A DNA stretch of 64,000 nucleotides from Nautilus pompilius (taxonomy: Eukaryota > Mollusca > Cephalopoda > Nautilida > Nautilidae). Position 1 is the first letter of the stretch. Every line of letters starts with the position of its first letter. The DNA lies in contig JACATO010000985.1 in the NCBI GenBank assembly GCA_018389105.1, forward strand, positions 124,001 to 188,000, given 5' to 3'. The notes under the pieces are model-generated. The model was given only the letters and a program-made list of their open reading frames with translations. It did no database searches and was not told the DNA's origin. Shown here piece after piece: positions 36,527 to 49,600 of this stretch. A program made the translations under genes and the position numbers.

Positions 36527-38961
36527 AATCTTAGTTATGAATTAAAAATAGAAAGGCCATGTTTGCCTAATTTGGCCTACAAGCAGTTTTGCAGTGACAT
36601 AACTGATATTTATAGCTTTTATCATTTTTTGACACTGATGTAGGTTACTGACTTTTTATACTGATAGGGTTGTTACTAGTTACAGAACCAGAATGCATAG
36701 ATAATGTATATGATGTCAATTATGATGCCCTATCTACACGCTCAATTACTTGTGCAATGACGGGCATGCATATGAGCAAAAGACTCAATGCTCTCAACCA
36801 TGTGACTATTTCAAAAGTTAATTGTTGACCCATAAATACAAAAAAGTTTTTTTTTTTCCTGTTTTTTTTAATTCAAAAGATTTATGACAACCACTAATCA
36901 ATAATTTGGAAAACTCTATAATTGGAGTTCAGATCAAGTCAAATTTTTTTAAAACAATTGCAGATGGTTTTGTCGTTGTAATGAAGTAGCCACTAAAACT
37001 CAATTTATAGTCAGAGAAACCGGTGGATTTTTTAAAATCTCATTTGCAAAGTTGTCTGTTTGCATTTTTATGCTACAGCAGTGTATGTTTTACTTTGTTA
37101 GTTTGTTAACTTCAGAGAAGCAAACAAGTAATCAGACCTCCAAAGTACGTCAGCCATCCTTGATGCACAGCATCGATCAGTGAGAGAGAGCATCTGTCAC
37201 AAAAACACCTGGTTTTGGCAACACCGAAGGTCTCCTTTAATCTTAGGAACACCTGAAGAGTAGATTTTTTTTGACTCTCCAATGTCCCAGTAACGGAAAA
37301 GAAGCTCTTTTATTTTAAATGAAACTTCTGTACATTTTTAAAAACAACAACAATAAAAGAGTATATATATGAATTCCGTGTCTATGATGAATGGTAACAT
37401 CCATCATACAATGCTTTTCATACTTTGTGTAGAGGAAGGAAAGTCAGGGCTCATGGACCAGCTTGTCATTATCAAGCTTAACTGCTGCTGCAATGGTTTT
37501 AAAAGGAGTCCCAGAGATGGGGAAACTTTAAAAAAAAAAAAAAAGAAGAAAATTCACGTTTGTTTGTTGAATGAAAAATTGCTATTATTTATTTCCCTAC
37601 ACCAAGTTCACAAGCATTTCTGTTAAGGTCATTAGGGGTAATTTACATAAAATATTTGAAAACATGTCAGTAGTAGTAGTAAGATGCTTGTTTTTGTTTT
37701 GTTTTTTACCCCTGCAAGATACAAAGGGTCAAAGGAGGGCCAGGAAGTTACAAGGGGTCATAAATAATCACACATGTATACATAGGACGTTTTAATACTA
37801 CCACAAATCTTGCTGAGCATACAACCCCGTTATTTAAAAAAGTCAAGACTTCAGTGTTCCTGTAAAGAGTTTGGTATTTTCTAGATGCTTAATCCAATAA
37901 ACTTGCAATCCTAATTTATTAACCTTATATTAACTCTCAACAGAACTTTTTCAAACCACCAAATACAGTATAGGAGAGCATTACCCAAATAATTATTAAA
38001 GTTCATTTTAGAATCAGTTAAGAATTCTTTTATCTGTAACGGAACTATTATAGCCCAAGGAAAGAAAAATAATATCTTTATTTGAAAGGCTGACAAGAAA
38101 ACCAATAAAAAATTAATTTTACAAAGCAGTGGTCAAATTAAAAGTTACTGTAGGTTTACAGCCACACGAAAAAATCACATTATACTGAGAAAGATTTAAT
38201 ATTGAAACACTTTTGTATCATCTTCATATAAAATATACCATCTGGGCAGTAAGGATAACTGGGGGAGGGATAAACAAAGAAAAACTAAAGCCATATGAAG
38301 GAAACTAAAAACATTGCAACATTTTGTTGCAGGTAAAAAATGTCATGCATCTCTCAAACTTATTTGATTACTTTCACATATGAAAATAAGAGTGAAAGGC
38401 AGCATTTAATAAAAGTGTTACTGTGTTTTCTAGTTAAACTGGAGTATGATTTGGGGAATTACTTATTCATCGTATATCTTTCCTTGTTTTACTTGCGGCT
38501 AAAAAAACAATGTCCCTTCAGTCAGCGAGTTTTTCTGCTTTCTAAATCTGACAACAAAGTAACCAGCAACCGAGTAAAGTTCTTAGAAGTAAACTAATTT
38601 TTAAAAACTTAAGGAAGCAATAACAAGGAAAAAAAAGAGGAAAATACAGAACTCTGAGTCTTGAAACCTTGTCATTCTATAAGACGAGGTGTTTGAATCA
38701 GAAATATCTACACGATGAGCTAGTGATTCACCTTATCTTTAGTACATTTCCCCAAAATACACTATTATTTTTTCTTTGCATTTAAGTTTTATTTAATCCA
38801 GGTTTCTAACTGTGGCATAAAATTGTGTTTGTCTAGCTATCTGTATCAGTTCCATGGTCAGTAGCTGTTTGTGGGCAAGGATTATCCTACACTTGAGAGG
38901 ATAATGAGGTAGCCAGATCTTTTAATCCTAGTTTAGGAGACCTGATAAGCCCTATCATCTG
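36527..38961. other. No gene seen; AT-rich
   Basis: Poly-A/T tracts and short open frames only. CpG is scarce. Confidence 0.5.
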
Positions 38962-39363
38962 TCAATTTAAAACAGTAGGTGACAGTGGCACTGTGCTGGC
39001 TAAATGGTAGCCCCCCCCCACTGTCTGAACAAACTCATTGTCACCTACAGCTGTCAAGCCACTAACTAACAGATATCCAAACCTTTTATAGAACTTGGGC
39101 ATAATGCTGTTGCTCCAAGAAAATGTGTCACTATTTAATGCCCTGATGGCGTCTTTTACTTCATTCTCTGTTATGGGGCCTTCACAGAGCTTGGCTTCTG
39201 CTGGATCTAGTTTACTCTCTAACTTGCCTAAAAGAGTCTCGAGCTTGAGAATGACCATCATACACGTGTAGAGCTGGTTACCACTCCGAGTTCCTTTTCT
39301 AATGATATCACCTACTTCTGTTGTTAGGATGCAACCATCACTGTGTTTTTTTAGATCAGCCAT
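38962..39363 (-). pseudogene. LINE ORF2 fragment
   Basis: The minus-strand frame contains KLCEGPITENEVKDAIRAL and then IMPKFYKRFGYLL. This pattern (EGP.T..E...A...L....S....I...FYK.F) is the linker and first RT block of L1/RTE-like LINEs just before the palm. The rest of the RT is absent and the usual SPG..G motif is altered (TFSWSN), so this is a decayed fragment. A second open frame upstream (39774-39478) was not recognised. Confidence 0.55.
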
Positions 39364-40942
39364 TAATTCACAGAAGGCTTTACTACAATCTTCATTGCTA
39401 ATGGCCTGGAACTAGTTAATTCTGTTAACTTTTCTTAATGGCATGGAACCTAAGTAGGGGAAGCCTACTGCTGCATTTCATAAATCTAGTTTAAGATTCC
39501 ATTTAAGAACAGTCTCTCTCTCTCTAACTGCCTGTACGCGCTTTGTATCTGACAATATTCTATGGTGAGTTTCGTCAGGGTTTACTTTCCTACATCCCGC
39601 CATGTTGGAAACCCATTTTAGTTGAATCCCTCCGGTCTTCCAAGAAGGATCAGACACTTTCGATGAGCTTCCAAGTTCCAAGGCCCCCGGATACTGCTCT
39701 GACTGTAAAGCTAACTCTAGCCAGGGAGTCACTGATCCATAGCTGCAAATGCCAGGTTCGCACTTCGTCACCATAGTATTTGCCTCTGTCTTGGTTGGCT
39801 CTCTGCAGGAGTCAAGAGTGTGGCCATACCTCTCATTTCCTGCACCCCCAATAGCATTCTGTAGAGCACTTCGAGTTCCACCACCTTGCCAGGCTTTGCC
39901 AATGGCGGTTACTCATTTGGTTGCCCCAACCTCCTCTACCACCTTGCCTTCACTGATAAAGGTAAACCCTTTGAACTTGGCCACGATTTAAAAAAAAAAA
40001 AGTGACCTTTTACTTCCCGCTTCCATTGATGCCTTAGTGGGGCCTGTGTTGCTGGTTCCCTTTGTCACAGCTGGCCCAGCTTCAGTTTGGGGTGGAACCC
40101 TGTGTGGTGCTGTATCTATGGTATATAGTCCCCTTGATCTGAAGTTGAGGGCCATGCAAAGATCACTCCCTGACCTAAGTGGTGCTTGGAGGTAGTCTTA
40201 TGATCAATGACTCGGGGCCCGAGAACCATGCTGGAGATTGTTTCCCAAGCTAGAGAGTCTGCAATACAAGTCCACCCCACCTCCAACATTCAGGCCTGTC
40301 AAATTGGCAATGCCAGTCCAGTGAAGCCGGAACCCCTGGGGCAAGATATCAAGCCTGGGGCCAATGACCAGAGTGTACCTTGATCTTTGCCAAAGCGAAA
40401 TGGCACAGTAAACCCAGCATTACACACCTATATTCTCTCAGTGTTGTATCTACTAAAAAAACAAGCAAGGGAAACGGCCTTGCAGAGGATTTAAAATGTA
40501 CGTGAAACAATAGAATGTAATCTGAGAGGTCACGTCCCAGCCTTTATGTTGAAATCAAATTGTAAATGCCTATATTGTCATTTACATGGAGTCATCTCCC
40601 TTACAACTAAACACCCCAATAACACCCAAGCTACAGTCTTATGATCAACAGATACATCCAAAAACACAAACTCATTACCTAACTGCATATGACAATCTTC
40701 ACAAAATCTCTTGTAAATTTTAATTAATTAAACTTCTTCACACACTAACAGATTAATTTTTTTTAAAAATTGTATCCATGATGACTTGTACGTGACTTAA
40801 TAATTACACGTACTCCAGCATTCTGTAGTTCATAGAAATTAATTGTAATCAGAAGACAAAAAAATTTGATTATAGTTACAAAGAACTCAGAGATGTCTTG
40901 AGCCCCTCACTTTTCTATTCAGCAATAATCACATCCTCGATC

Positions 40943-40980
<38 letters not shown>

Positions 40981-41045
40981 CTGCGGTGTTGTCACCGAAA
41001 CCAAAGTGGTTGAGGAAATCACCACTTTGAATCGAGCTAAGGTAC
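39364..41045. other. Unassigned sequence, possibly older repeat
   Basis: The stretch 39.4-40.4 kb is less AT-rich than its neighbours and may be the upstream part of the LINE fragment, but no domain was recognised. A (GT)n run lies at 40945-40979. A 9-bp inverted repeat (caaagtggt, 41002-41010, and 41021-41029) sits just before the large inverted repeat. Confidence 0.4.
40945..40979. repeat. (GT)n microsatellite
   Basis: About seventeen GT units. Confidence 0.95.
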
Positions 41046-42499
41046 CTTCACTTCCTTTTAAAAAGGGGGGGGCAGCACATCACGCACTGAAAACACAAAC
41101 GTGTGCAATGAGTGTGGCCGTCATGTATGCGCACAGCACGAATGTGTAGCTGGGTAGGTTGGTCGGCCGTGTGAGTAGGTGAGTGAGTTAGGTGGAATCA
41201 GAGTGGAAAACCTGGAGACAGCCTGTGCGTTCACCAACGAGCAAAAGTGGCAAACATCACTGCTAAGAGGGGAAAACAGAAAATAATATATCCAGTGGGG
41301 GAACATTTCAAGAAAGTGGTGGCATAATTTTCTGCACAGAAATATAACGTTCTTGTGGATAACAGGCAGCAAAGAAGCTGCACCCAACATACTGATAATG
41401 CTTTCTTACACAGAAGCTACCAACCATTGAATCTGTAATAGGAAAAAAAGGTTGAGTGCATTGTTTTCTATAAAGACAGAACAACAGATGGATTAAAAAA
41501 CAGAAGTTTACTGATATACAGATACTTTTGGCACCACAGATACTCCACTTATCCTAGACAATTCTGCTATGTAAAGCTCTCTGTAAAACAGTTGGCTTGG
41601 AGCAGATGTGAAAAGTGTACTTACCAAACGTTTTTGGAAGTAATGTAGATGACTTGAAAGGAATGCTGAAAGACTGAGGGATTTTGTCTTGTTGCGGATG
41701 AAATGACAGACGCTGAATTCTGCTATTCTAAATATCGTAGCGGTGCTATGTTATTCTTTTGCAGAAACTGACAAGGAAGAGGGAGTTTGGAACATAAGTT
41801 TATTTTGATAGACTCTGCCTGTTTAGAAACCGTAAACTTTAGAACTGGGAGTCACACAGTGCTGGATGTATGAGCAAAACGTGGGGATAAAGTCTCAAAG
41901 CACTTTTTCTGAATGCAGTACACGAGAGTTACACTGCCGATCATCTCAAGGAAATACCTGGAGAGAAAAACATTTAGAAAAGCAAGCAGACTTGTTGTTG
42001 CTATAAAATAGGCATTCGATGCCTTCCATGCCTACAAGGCACAGTTCCATCAGTCACTGCAGGAAGGGGGGAAAGTGCCCGCTATACCATCTCCAAAACT
42101 ATTGTCTAGCTAGAAAAGCAGGTTTGAAGCTGTTTGTTTTCTCACTAGCCGCCTCTGGTTTTATGTGGAGTTCTCATGTTTGAAGCCAGATTTTGTAGCT
42201 ACATCAGCGCAGTTTCTGGTATGGAGTGGTTGGACACTGCTGACTTTTGGTGAGGCCTAAAGAGTCACATTCCAAATCCATATAGTTTTCTTATTACAAG
42301 ATTGTCTTGTGAGATGTCACATGTGGAGTCAAAGATGAGGAGCTTGCGATGTACAGCCTGCTGTTGTGAGAAGTTTGGAAAACTACAGCAATGTGCATTA
42401 ACCATTTTGTATGCGAAAGTAACAGTCAAACTTGTCAATAGTCTCTATATTATAGGTTTTAAATTGGCTATGTAAAGGTTCTGGTGTTTGATGATGTAA
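41046..42499 (+). repeat. Large inverted repeat, arm A (1454 bp)
   Basis: The whole stretch is the reverse complement of 51299-52796, with a few percent mismatches in the parts I compared base by base. Arm A lacks about 44 bp present in arm B (arm B near 51516-51560; junction in A near 42282). There are no terminal inverted repeats or clear target duplications, and no recognisable protein. Arm A lies just beyond the likely 3' end of the aquaglyceroporin gene. It may be a dispersed repeat inserted twice or a segmental inverted duplication. Confidence 0.93.
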
Positions 42500-42545
42500 A
42501 GAAGGCCACATTATTGTTTTTTTCCCCCACACCTCAGTTGTGAAT

Positions 42546-42551
42546 TTTATT
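42546..42551 (-). terminator. Candidate poly(A) signal of the aquaglyceroporin gene
   Basis: AATAAA on the minus strand, about 870 bases after the stop codon and about 45 bases before inverted-repeat arm A. It is the first clear hexamer I noticed downstream. Actual use is unproven. Confidence 0.4.
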
Positions 42552-43424
42552 GAAAATACTGTGAAAAAATCTCAGTCCTACATTTTAGTAGTAGAGTCCT
42601 GACTGACTGTCTCTTTAAATTCTCTTGAACCCAAGCCTGAAAAATAACAAAGACGACATTTAAAACTATTCTTACTGAATAAGAATACAAAATGTAAGCA
42701 CAGGTGTGTATGCATGATTGTGTATATGTGGTTAACTTTCTGAAATGTGAAATGAATTGATCTTGAAGACCTGATTTTATATGAACAAAATGGTGTCTGT
42801 CTGTCTGTCTGTGTGCGTGTGTTGTGGTTTCAATGTACATTTCTTCTTGTATTAATTTTTTTCAAAAAAAAAAAAGCATCTACATAAATATTTGGGGATC
42901 AAACTGATGATGATAAAACTGTGATATATTATATTTTGGAATGAAAATCATAAGATGCTTTACTTAGTAGAACTAAATAACCTCAGACCAAACTTCAGTA
43001 GTAGAGAGCACCTATTTTCTCATGCACACGCACAATTTGTTTTAAAATGTGTCTAAAAGAACAACAACATTACCAAGAAAACACCAGAGCTTTTTTAGGT
43101 TTGTGAAAAGCAAGCTTAACCAAACACACAAATCAGAGCAAGGATGTCAAATGGAAGCCGGCCAGATAACATTACATTCATGCTTTTTTAAGTCTGGTTT
43201 CATTTGAACACATCTATTTGAACAGTTATTCAAATATTCTACTTACATATTTTATGGCTCCCATAAATAAGGACACTCCCTGATAACATGACTAAATTAA
43301 AATGTCAAAGAAAGAATTTGTGCCGAGCACTTTAGCGAAATGTAAGTATAGGTATCATATTCCACACCTCCATTGGGACCTTATATAAATTGCAATGCTG
43401 GCTTAGTCTCTTTCAAGCCAACCA

Positions 43425-43614
43425 CTAGCATCCATTCATTCTCAGAGTAAACAGAGCACACATACTGGAGTTTGCCTCTTTATTTTCTGCCTTTTCTTCC
43501 ATTGGTACCACAGGCCAGTGGAAGTTAATACCTATTTCATATACACCTGCTCCTACTATAGCTCCTATGTGTGGCCCTATCACAGGCACCCAAAACCAGT
43601 TGTAATTTCTGAAG
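43425..43614 (-). CDS. Aquaglyceroporin coding exon 6 with stop
   Basis: Acceptor TTACAG. It encodes helix 6 ([20 protein letters not shown]) and a short hydrophilic tail with EEKAENKE, ending TAG at 43425-43427. The 192 bases with the split codon make exactly 64 codons. Confidence 0.93.
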
Positions 43615-46600
43615 CTGTAAGAAAATAGAAAAACAAGTAAAATCTAAATGCATTCTGTGCTTTGAGGTAACGTTTACTTATCAACAAAAAAAGGGAACAA
43701 TAGTGATGACAATGACGATGACGACAGAATTTTGTTAGTAAAAGCTAAACTGTCTGTGATATATATACAGATATTCGTCAAAAATAAATAAAAGTTATAA
43801 AAAGTGATCTTTAATAATAATAATAATAATAAAAAAGCGATAATTAATGATGGATCTTGCCATGAAATAATTTGTTTCTTATAAGCTAGGGGGAGACATT
43901 CAAATGAAACCTGGCCAAAATAGCACTAATATAATGGTAACTGGCCCCTGGGTTTGATTTGAATGTCTGCCCCTAGTATATCCCACTAAAGATTTTTCAG
44001 CAAGAACAAAAAATGAAAAGTTTTCCAAAAACTCTGTTACCACAGGTTTTTGTACAAATACGAGAACTAAATTTGTACCTTTCTATTTAATACAGTCTAG
44101 TTTAAGAGTAGACAACTGCACTTGTGACATTTCAGTATTAAAAGCAATTAGTTTTAATAATAGACTGAAAAAATGGGCTGATTTCCTTTACTTGTCCAAG
44201 AGATGCTGAAGAGGAGGATACAAAGTTTAATGGCTTCAATACAACTGCATCTTTTTTCAGATAGCGAACGTCTGCCTGCTGCAGTTTTGCAACAAACAGA
44301 TGGCAACGTTTTGGCTGTTTCGTCATAGTTTACATTCATGACAATAGCTTTCAGCTTGCACACTTTCTTTTTTTTTTTGGTGCTGGCAGATGCACCTAAA
44401 CCATCACAGAGCAGTAGGAAGGAATCAAGTTTGCCACTTCCAAAGCATCCAGCATCACCAGGGAGTTTTTTTTTTTTACAGATTCTTCTTTTCTTTTTAA
44501 GTCTTTTTCCTCCATCTTCTGCTACGACAGCAAGGTCCGACGGTCCACATCCCGCGTCGGCACAAATTCAGATGCAGTTCTACTCCTAGTTTTACAAAGT
44601 ATTTGCAGTTTAACCCCACCCCGGCCAACCTCTACACTTTTAATATGAACTGCATGTTCAAAGTGTCTGCCCATTAAGATGTGTGTGTGTGTGTCAATGA
44701 TCATCATCCAATGGTCGTGATCTGCATTTTAAAAAAGAAAAGAAAAATGACAGATAGACACCCACCTGAAAGGCTCTAGGCCCCAGCCGGCTAGGGCTGT
44801 AAAAATCCTTGGGGACAAGTCTCGAGCTGGGTTAATGGCATAGCCGCAATTCAAGCCAAAAGTCATTCCTATCAAAAACACGACAAACCCCACGCTGATG
44901 GGCAGCAAACCTTTTGATGGCATCATATTTCTCTGGTCGGTGATTGCTAGCACACACAACAGCAGCAGAGCCGTACCCAAAATCTGGTGGAGCGAAACAA
45001 TTGGAGAAAAAAATTGTCTGTTTGCTTATTTGTCTTATCAATTACTATCAGGATTTACCTTTTGTTATATCATTGTCTCCTCAACACCGAAAATCCACAT
45101 TTCACCATTATTTCTAACCATGCTGTCTACCTATGTAGAAGGCTAATAGATTTCCATAAAACAGATAGATAATAGTTATTTGAACTAACTTTTTAATTTT
45201 TATTGTTGTTGTTCAATATGAAAAAGATTTTCAAGTATGTTGTCGAATAAAACAAAAGAACAGGTATAAACAGTTTTATGAAACAGTCAGCACAGTAAGT
45301 CTCTCACCTGATCAATGAGGCATGTGAATGTTGAAACATAAGGCTTTGGGTATGTTGACCAGATACTGGCAGTTCCTGTCGGTCCAAGGATAGTTCTGTT
45401 TCCACCATCAAAGTGGTTCAGTGCATCTGCATATATTACATAAACAAGCACAGTACAGATTGCTTACTTATGTTTATACAGGGTGTAACAAAAGTCTGGC
45501 CCCATACAACTTTCAATGGAAATATTCAAACTGTCTTCCCTCCACTTGTATGCACTCGTTAATTCCGTTATCTAAGGAGGTAGTGAAATTTCATAATTGT
45601 TACTGAGTGATGCTATTTCACCCCTGCTGGATCTTATCTTTTGGGTCATTGGAGTTTTCTCAGCCTGCTGTAGTAGATGACCCCAAAGGAAAAAAATCTA
45701 TAGGAGGTCATTCAATCGGTCCTCTTTGTCCTATCCATTTTCTGGGGAAATGTTGTGGCCAATCAGTTGTGGATGCATCAGTAAATTATATGGAGCCAGA
45801 CTTTTGTTACACTCTGTATAGACTGGTCTTTTAAAGTGTCATAATCTTTACAAAGTAGATAACACTTTAATTAAGTTATCTATTATTCAAAGTGGCAAAT
45901 TAACAGCCAGCAGTCTACTTGTAAGGCTCTGATACTTTTTACTTGTTGAAAGTTTACCAAAAGAAAAATCAAGAAGAAAAGGGGCACCTTTAAATCTACT
46001 TTGCATTTTGCAAGCTTGAATGCTTTATGAATCACTTACCTAGTCTCTGATTTATCTAATTTTTAAAGTTATTATTATTATTATTACATTTAGCAGCTCT
46101 TCCATCATCTATTACAAAAACTTTGCTAGGGAAATACTAACAAAATTAAGTCAGTACAAGGGATTAGCAGGGTGGTACACCGGTAGATCACCAAACGGTG
46201 AAGGTTGAGGGCAGGAGTTTGAATCCTGGTTGTACCAGCTCAGTTTTGCGTACCTGGACAGTGGATACTTCTTGCTCTCCTTCATTGGCTGGCCACGCGA
46301 ATTTCTTCCCACACCTACAAATGGAGAGTTCTAATAAAGTTTTCCTGGAACATGTGGCGGAAGTCTTGTGGATGGCTCCTGACTGGCTTGTGCCCACCCT
46401 GACCACCACTCAAGAGTTCCTGACCATATCGAGAAAAGCAGCTCAGTCACCAGTGCTAATACTTCCACACCCGGCCCCCTTCTAGTTCACTTCTGCGAGA
46501 TGTCAGACGTTGAGATTCAGGACAGGGTTTGCCAAGAAGAAAAGGAAGAGGTTAACTGCTGACGTATAGTATCTCCACCCTTTCGCGCAGATATACAGCT

Positions 46601-49600
46601 TGTTCTCCTTGCAGATTCGTGAAAAACAGGACAGTTATGAAGTCTGAGATAAAGATGAAAGATTTTTTAACAATAATGATCGTACAAATGAAAACAGGGT
46701 TCAAGAATTGAGAGTATTTGCATTTTATTCTCAAAAACGGGACCAAAACTAAACTCTATACAGTAATACCATGATATATGAAGCAAATGCATTCCTAGCC
46801 TTTGTAACTTACCATTTCATCCATCAGCACTTCAGGATTTACCATTCTTATTGTAAACAAGACAACTTATAATGAAATTAATAATTTAATTTTTTACTGC
46901 ACAGAATTTTAATTAAAAGAAACGGCAGTGCACTGCTGATGTTTACATCAGCTGGGGCAGTTTTAGGTGCAAAAATCAAGTTTCATTGTCTAACACAATC
47001 ACCTTATCTCTGTGAATGCCTTGGGAGTAAGGAAGGATGAACATTATTTGTGTGGAGAACTGACAAGATTCATCGATGATGACAGTATAAGTTGCAACTT
47101 TCTTTCCTCTTCTGATGAAGAGCAGCAAGGATTTATAAAGTCATGAAGTGTGGACTATTTTGTCTTCTCCTGCTTCTTGCTAAGAACACCACTGTAGCAA
47201 CTGATGCCTTCCATAACAGCCCCTTTTTGATGGCACTGCTTTGCCCAAAATTTGGATTATGTTCTGAGAGCATTCCAAATGCACCAGAAACTTGATTTAA
47301 AGCCTCAGAAAGAACATTGGTTGTGAGGTTTCTCACAGGAACAATCTCTTGAACACTGTCATTGTCTTCTTCTGAAACATGATGTTCATCCAGCTCCTTA
47401 AAGTCTTTTACACCCAGACTCTCCCACGAGAATTCGATGTCTCCTCTATGGTTTGACGTGTTGACTTCACTAAATCAGAGTTGTTAGCCAGCTTGACAAT
47501 TTTGTTGGTGACTGCCTGGACATCGGTCAGGAGCTGCGGGCCACTAACAGAGCTTACATAATTTGGGGAGCATGTGACCAGGTATCTGGGCTCTTGTTAG
47601 AAGTGAACAGCAAGTTCATCAGTTCACCTGTGTCTTCATTTGAAACTACGATGCTCAGTGACAGCAACGTGATTTACATAAGATACAATTTCAGTGTAGA
47701 TGAATATTATTTTACTTTATTTTTTAGATTTCTGTGTAAAAATAATGGTAAAATTAAAAAGTTTGTAATACCAAAACTTTGTATATTGAATATTTGCATG
47801 TCAAGGTATTGCTGTACTATGATTAGAAGGTAATACAATAATCTAATTTAGCAATTAGCCTTGATTATCTAATGAGTTGCAACTCAAAAGATTTTCACAC
47901 AGATAAAAATACTAAAACATATTTTTACAGATCATAACTGCATTGAAAGAAAAGATTATAACCAGGATTCCCTTGCTGATGTTTCCCACACAACAAAACT
48001 TAATCAAAGAATGGCCTAATGCATTAAAAAAAAAAAAAAAACTGCTTCTGTCCAACCAAAATAAAACATTTCAAAAGGTGGTTAGACGTTATGCCAGGCA
48101 AGACCCTCGTGTATATTGGCAGTATGCATTGTTCTTCCATGAGTGCGTTTCAGCACCTCACATCTTTAAGCTGCACCTGGGTTTGAAGAACACCTAATGC
48201 AGACCTTCAGCCCCCAATATCTTCAGACCACAGTCAAGTATGGAGGAAGAGGTGTCCTAGTATTGAAGAGGGGGGCTTCAATCTGGCATGGTGAAAGGAC
48301 AGAATTGGCGCTTGTTAAAGAACATCTCGAATCTGCCAGGTACAGTGCCATTTTAAAGACAAATCTTCTACCTTTACACCAGCGAGGCATGTGCCCGTAT
48401 TCTGTAAGAGGAATCAAGGTGGGTACCTCAAACCCCTGATATGAATCTGATCAAGCAACTGTCAAAAAAAAACAGCCTTTCCTGCCTTTCCAGTACGTTG
48501 GAATTTAAAAAAAAGTTCTCACAGATTTTTGGAAAAACCGGGACCAGCCCGTGATACAGAATCTTGCTGGTTCAATGCCAAGCAGGGTAGAAGCTCTCCA
48601 TGCTACAGAAAAGTGGCTCAGTAAAGTTCGTGACCAACTTCATGCGTCAGGGCACTGTATATGTAAACGAGACAAACTTCCTCATTTTAAAATGGATGCA
48701 CAGATTTTGAACTTAAACATTATGCAATGTGTAAATGAGAATGTGGTTTTTCTGTTCATAAACCCTGTAACCGTTTAACATTATACTATAAAAAAAAAAG
48801 CACTTGCTGTTATAAACACAATGTTTGAGAATTGTGTAAAGTTATTTGTCGCATTGGGGATTTTTATTAAGTTTTAATCAAAATTAAAAATGTGTCAACC
48901 CCCTTCTCCACTGGGCAGCTTTATTAGCTAAAGGGCCGATTAAAAAAAAAAAAAAAAAGGGATATTAACAACTAATTATTCAACAACTGTTGTGTCATGC
49001 ACTGTCCACAAGGGAGACAACTCTGACAAGGGAGCATGGTGCTGTAGTTTTCCTCCAGAAAGCACTGGTAATCCTGTACCGCTTGCTGAAAAACCTCTTT
49101 ATTCTGATGTGGGAGGAAACCAAAGCACCTAGCGGCTGGCTGGGTGAAGGAGAAAAAGAAACTATTCCCAGGGGAGGAGCCTGCAGTTTGGCTCTCAGCC
49201 TAGGAGCCCAGCGTTCTATCCAGGGGAACGGATCCAGGAATTTTTTTAGGAGGGAGGGTAAGACCCAACCGTGTAGCTCTTACTGTGAGCGAATGGGCCG
49301 ATTTCCATTGAGACGGAAGAAAGGAGAGAAGGAAACAAACGTGGATTTCGGTACATGGAGAAGCCTTACCGTAATAAACGGCGAACAGGATGGATGACGC
49401 CGTGAAGGCTCCTAGGTATTGCGCTGCCAGGTATATTAACACTCGACTCCACGGGAAACGACCAAACACTGACAGAGCGACTGTGACTGCTGGATTAAGG
49501 TGACCACCTAGAAGGCAAAAAAAAACAACAAAACATTCTAAGGCAGATGATTACGGCTGCGATATGGTCAGGTGCACCATACAGCAGCACACCTGTCAAT

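Noticed and set aside
41121..41390. Shared open frame (MLGAASLLP...) in both inverted-repeat arms as a gene
   Set aside because: Matches no family, and no equivalent long frame is kept along the rest of the arms; the similarity only reflects the DNA duplication.
46160..46240. tRNA gene
   Set aside because: A- and B-box-like motifs are present but the cloverleaf arms do not pair convincingly; it fits a SINE head.
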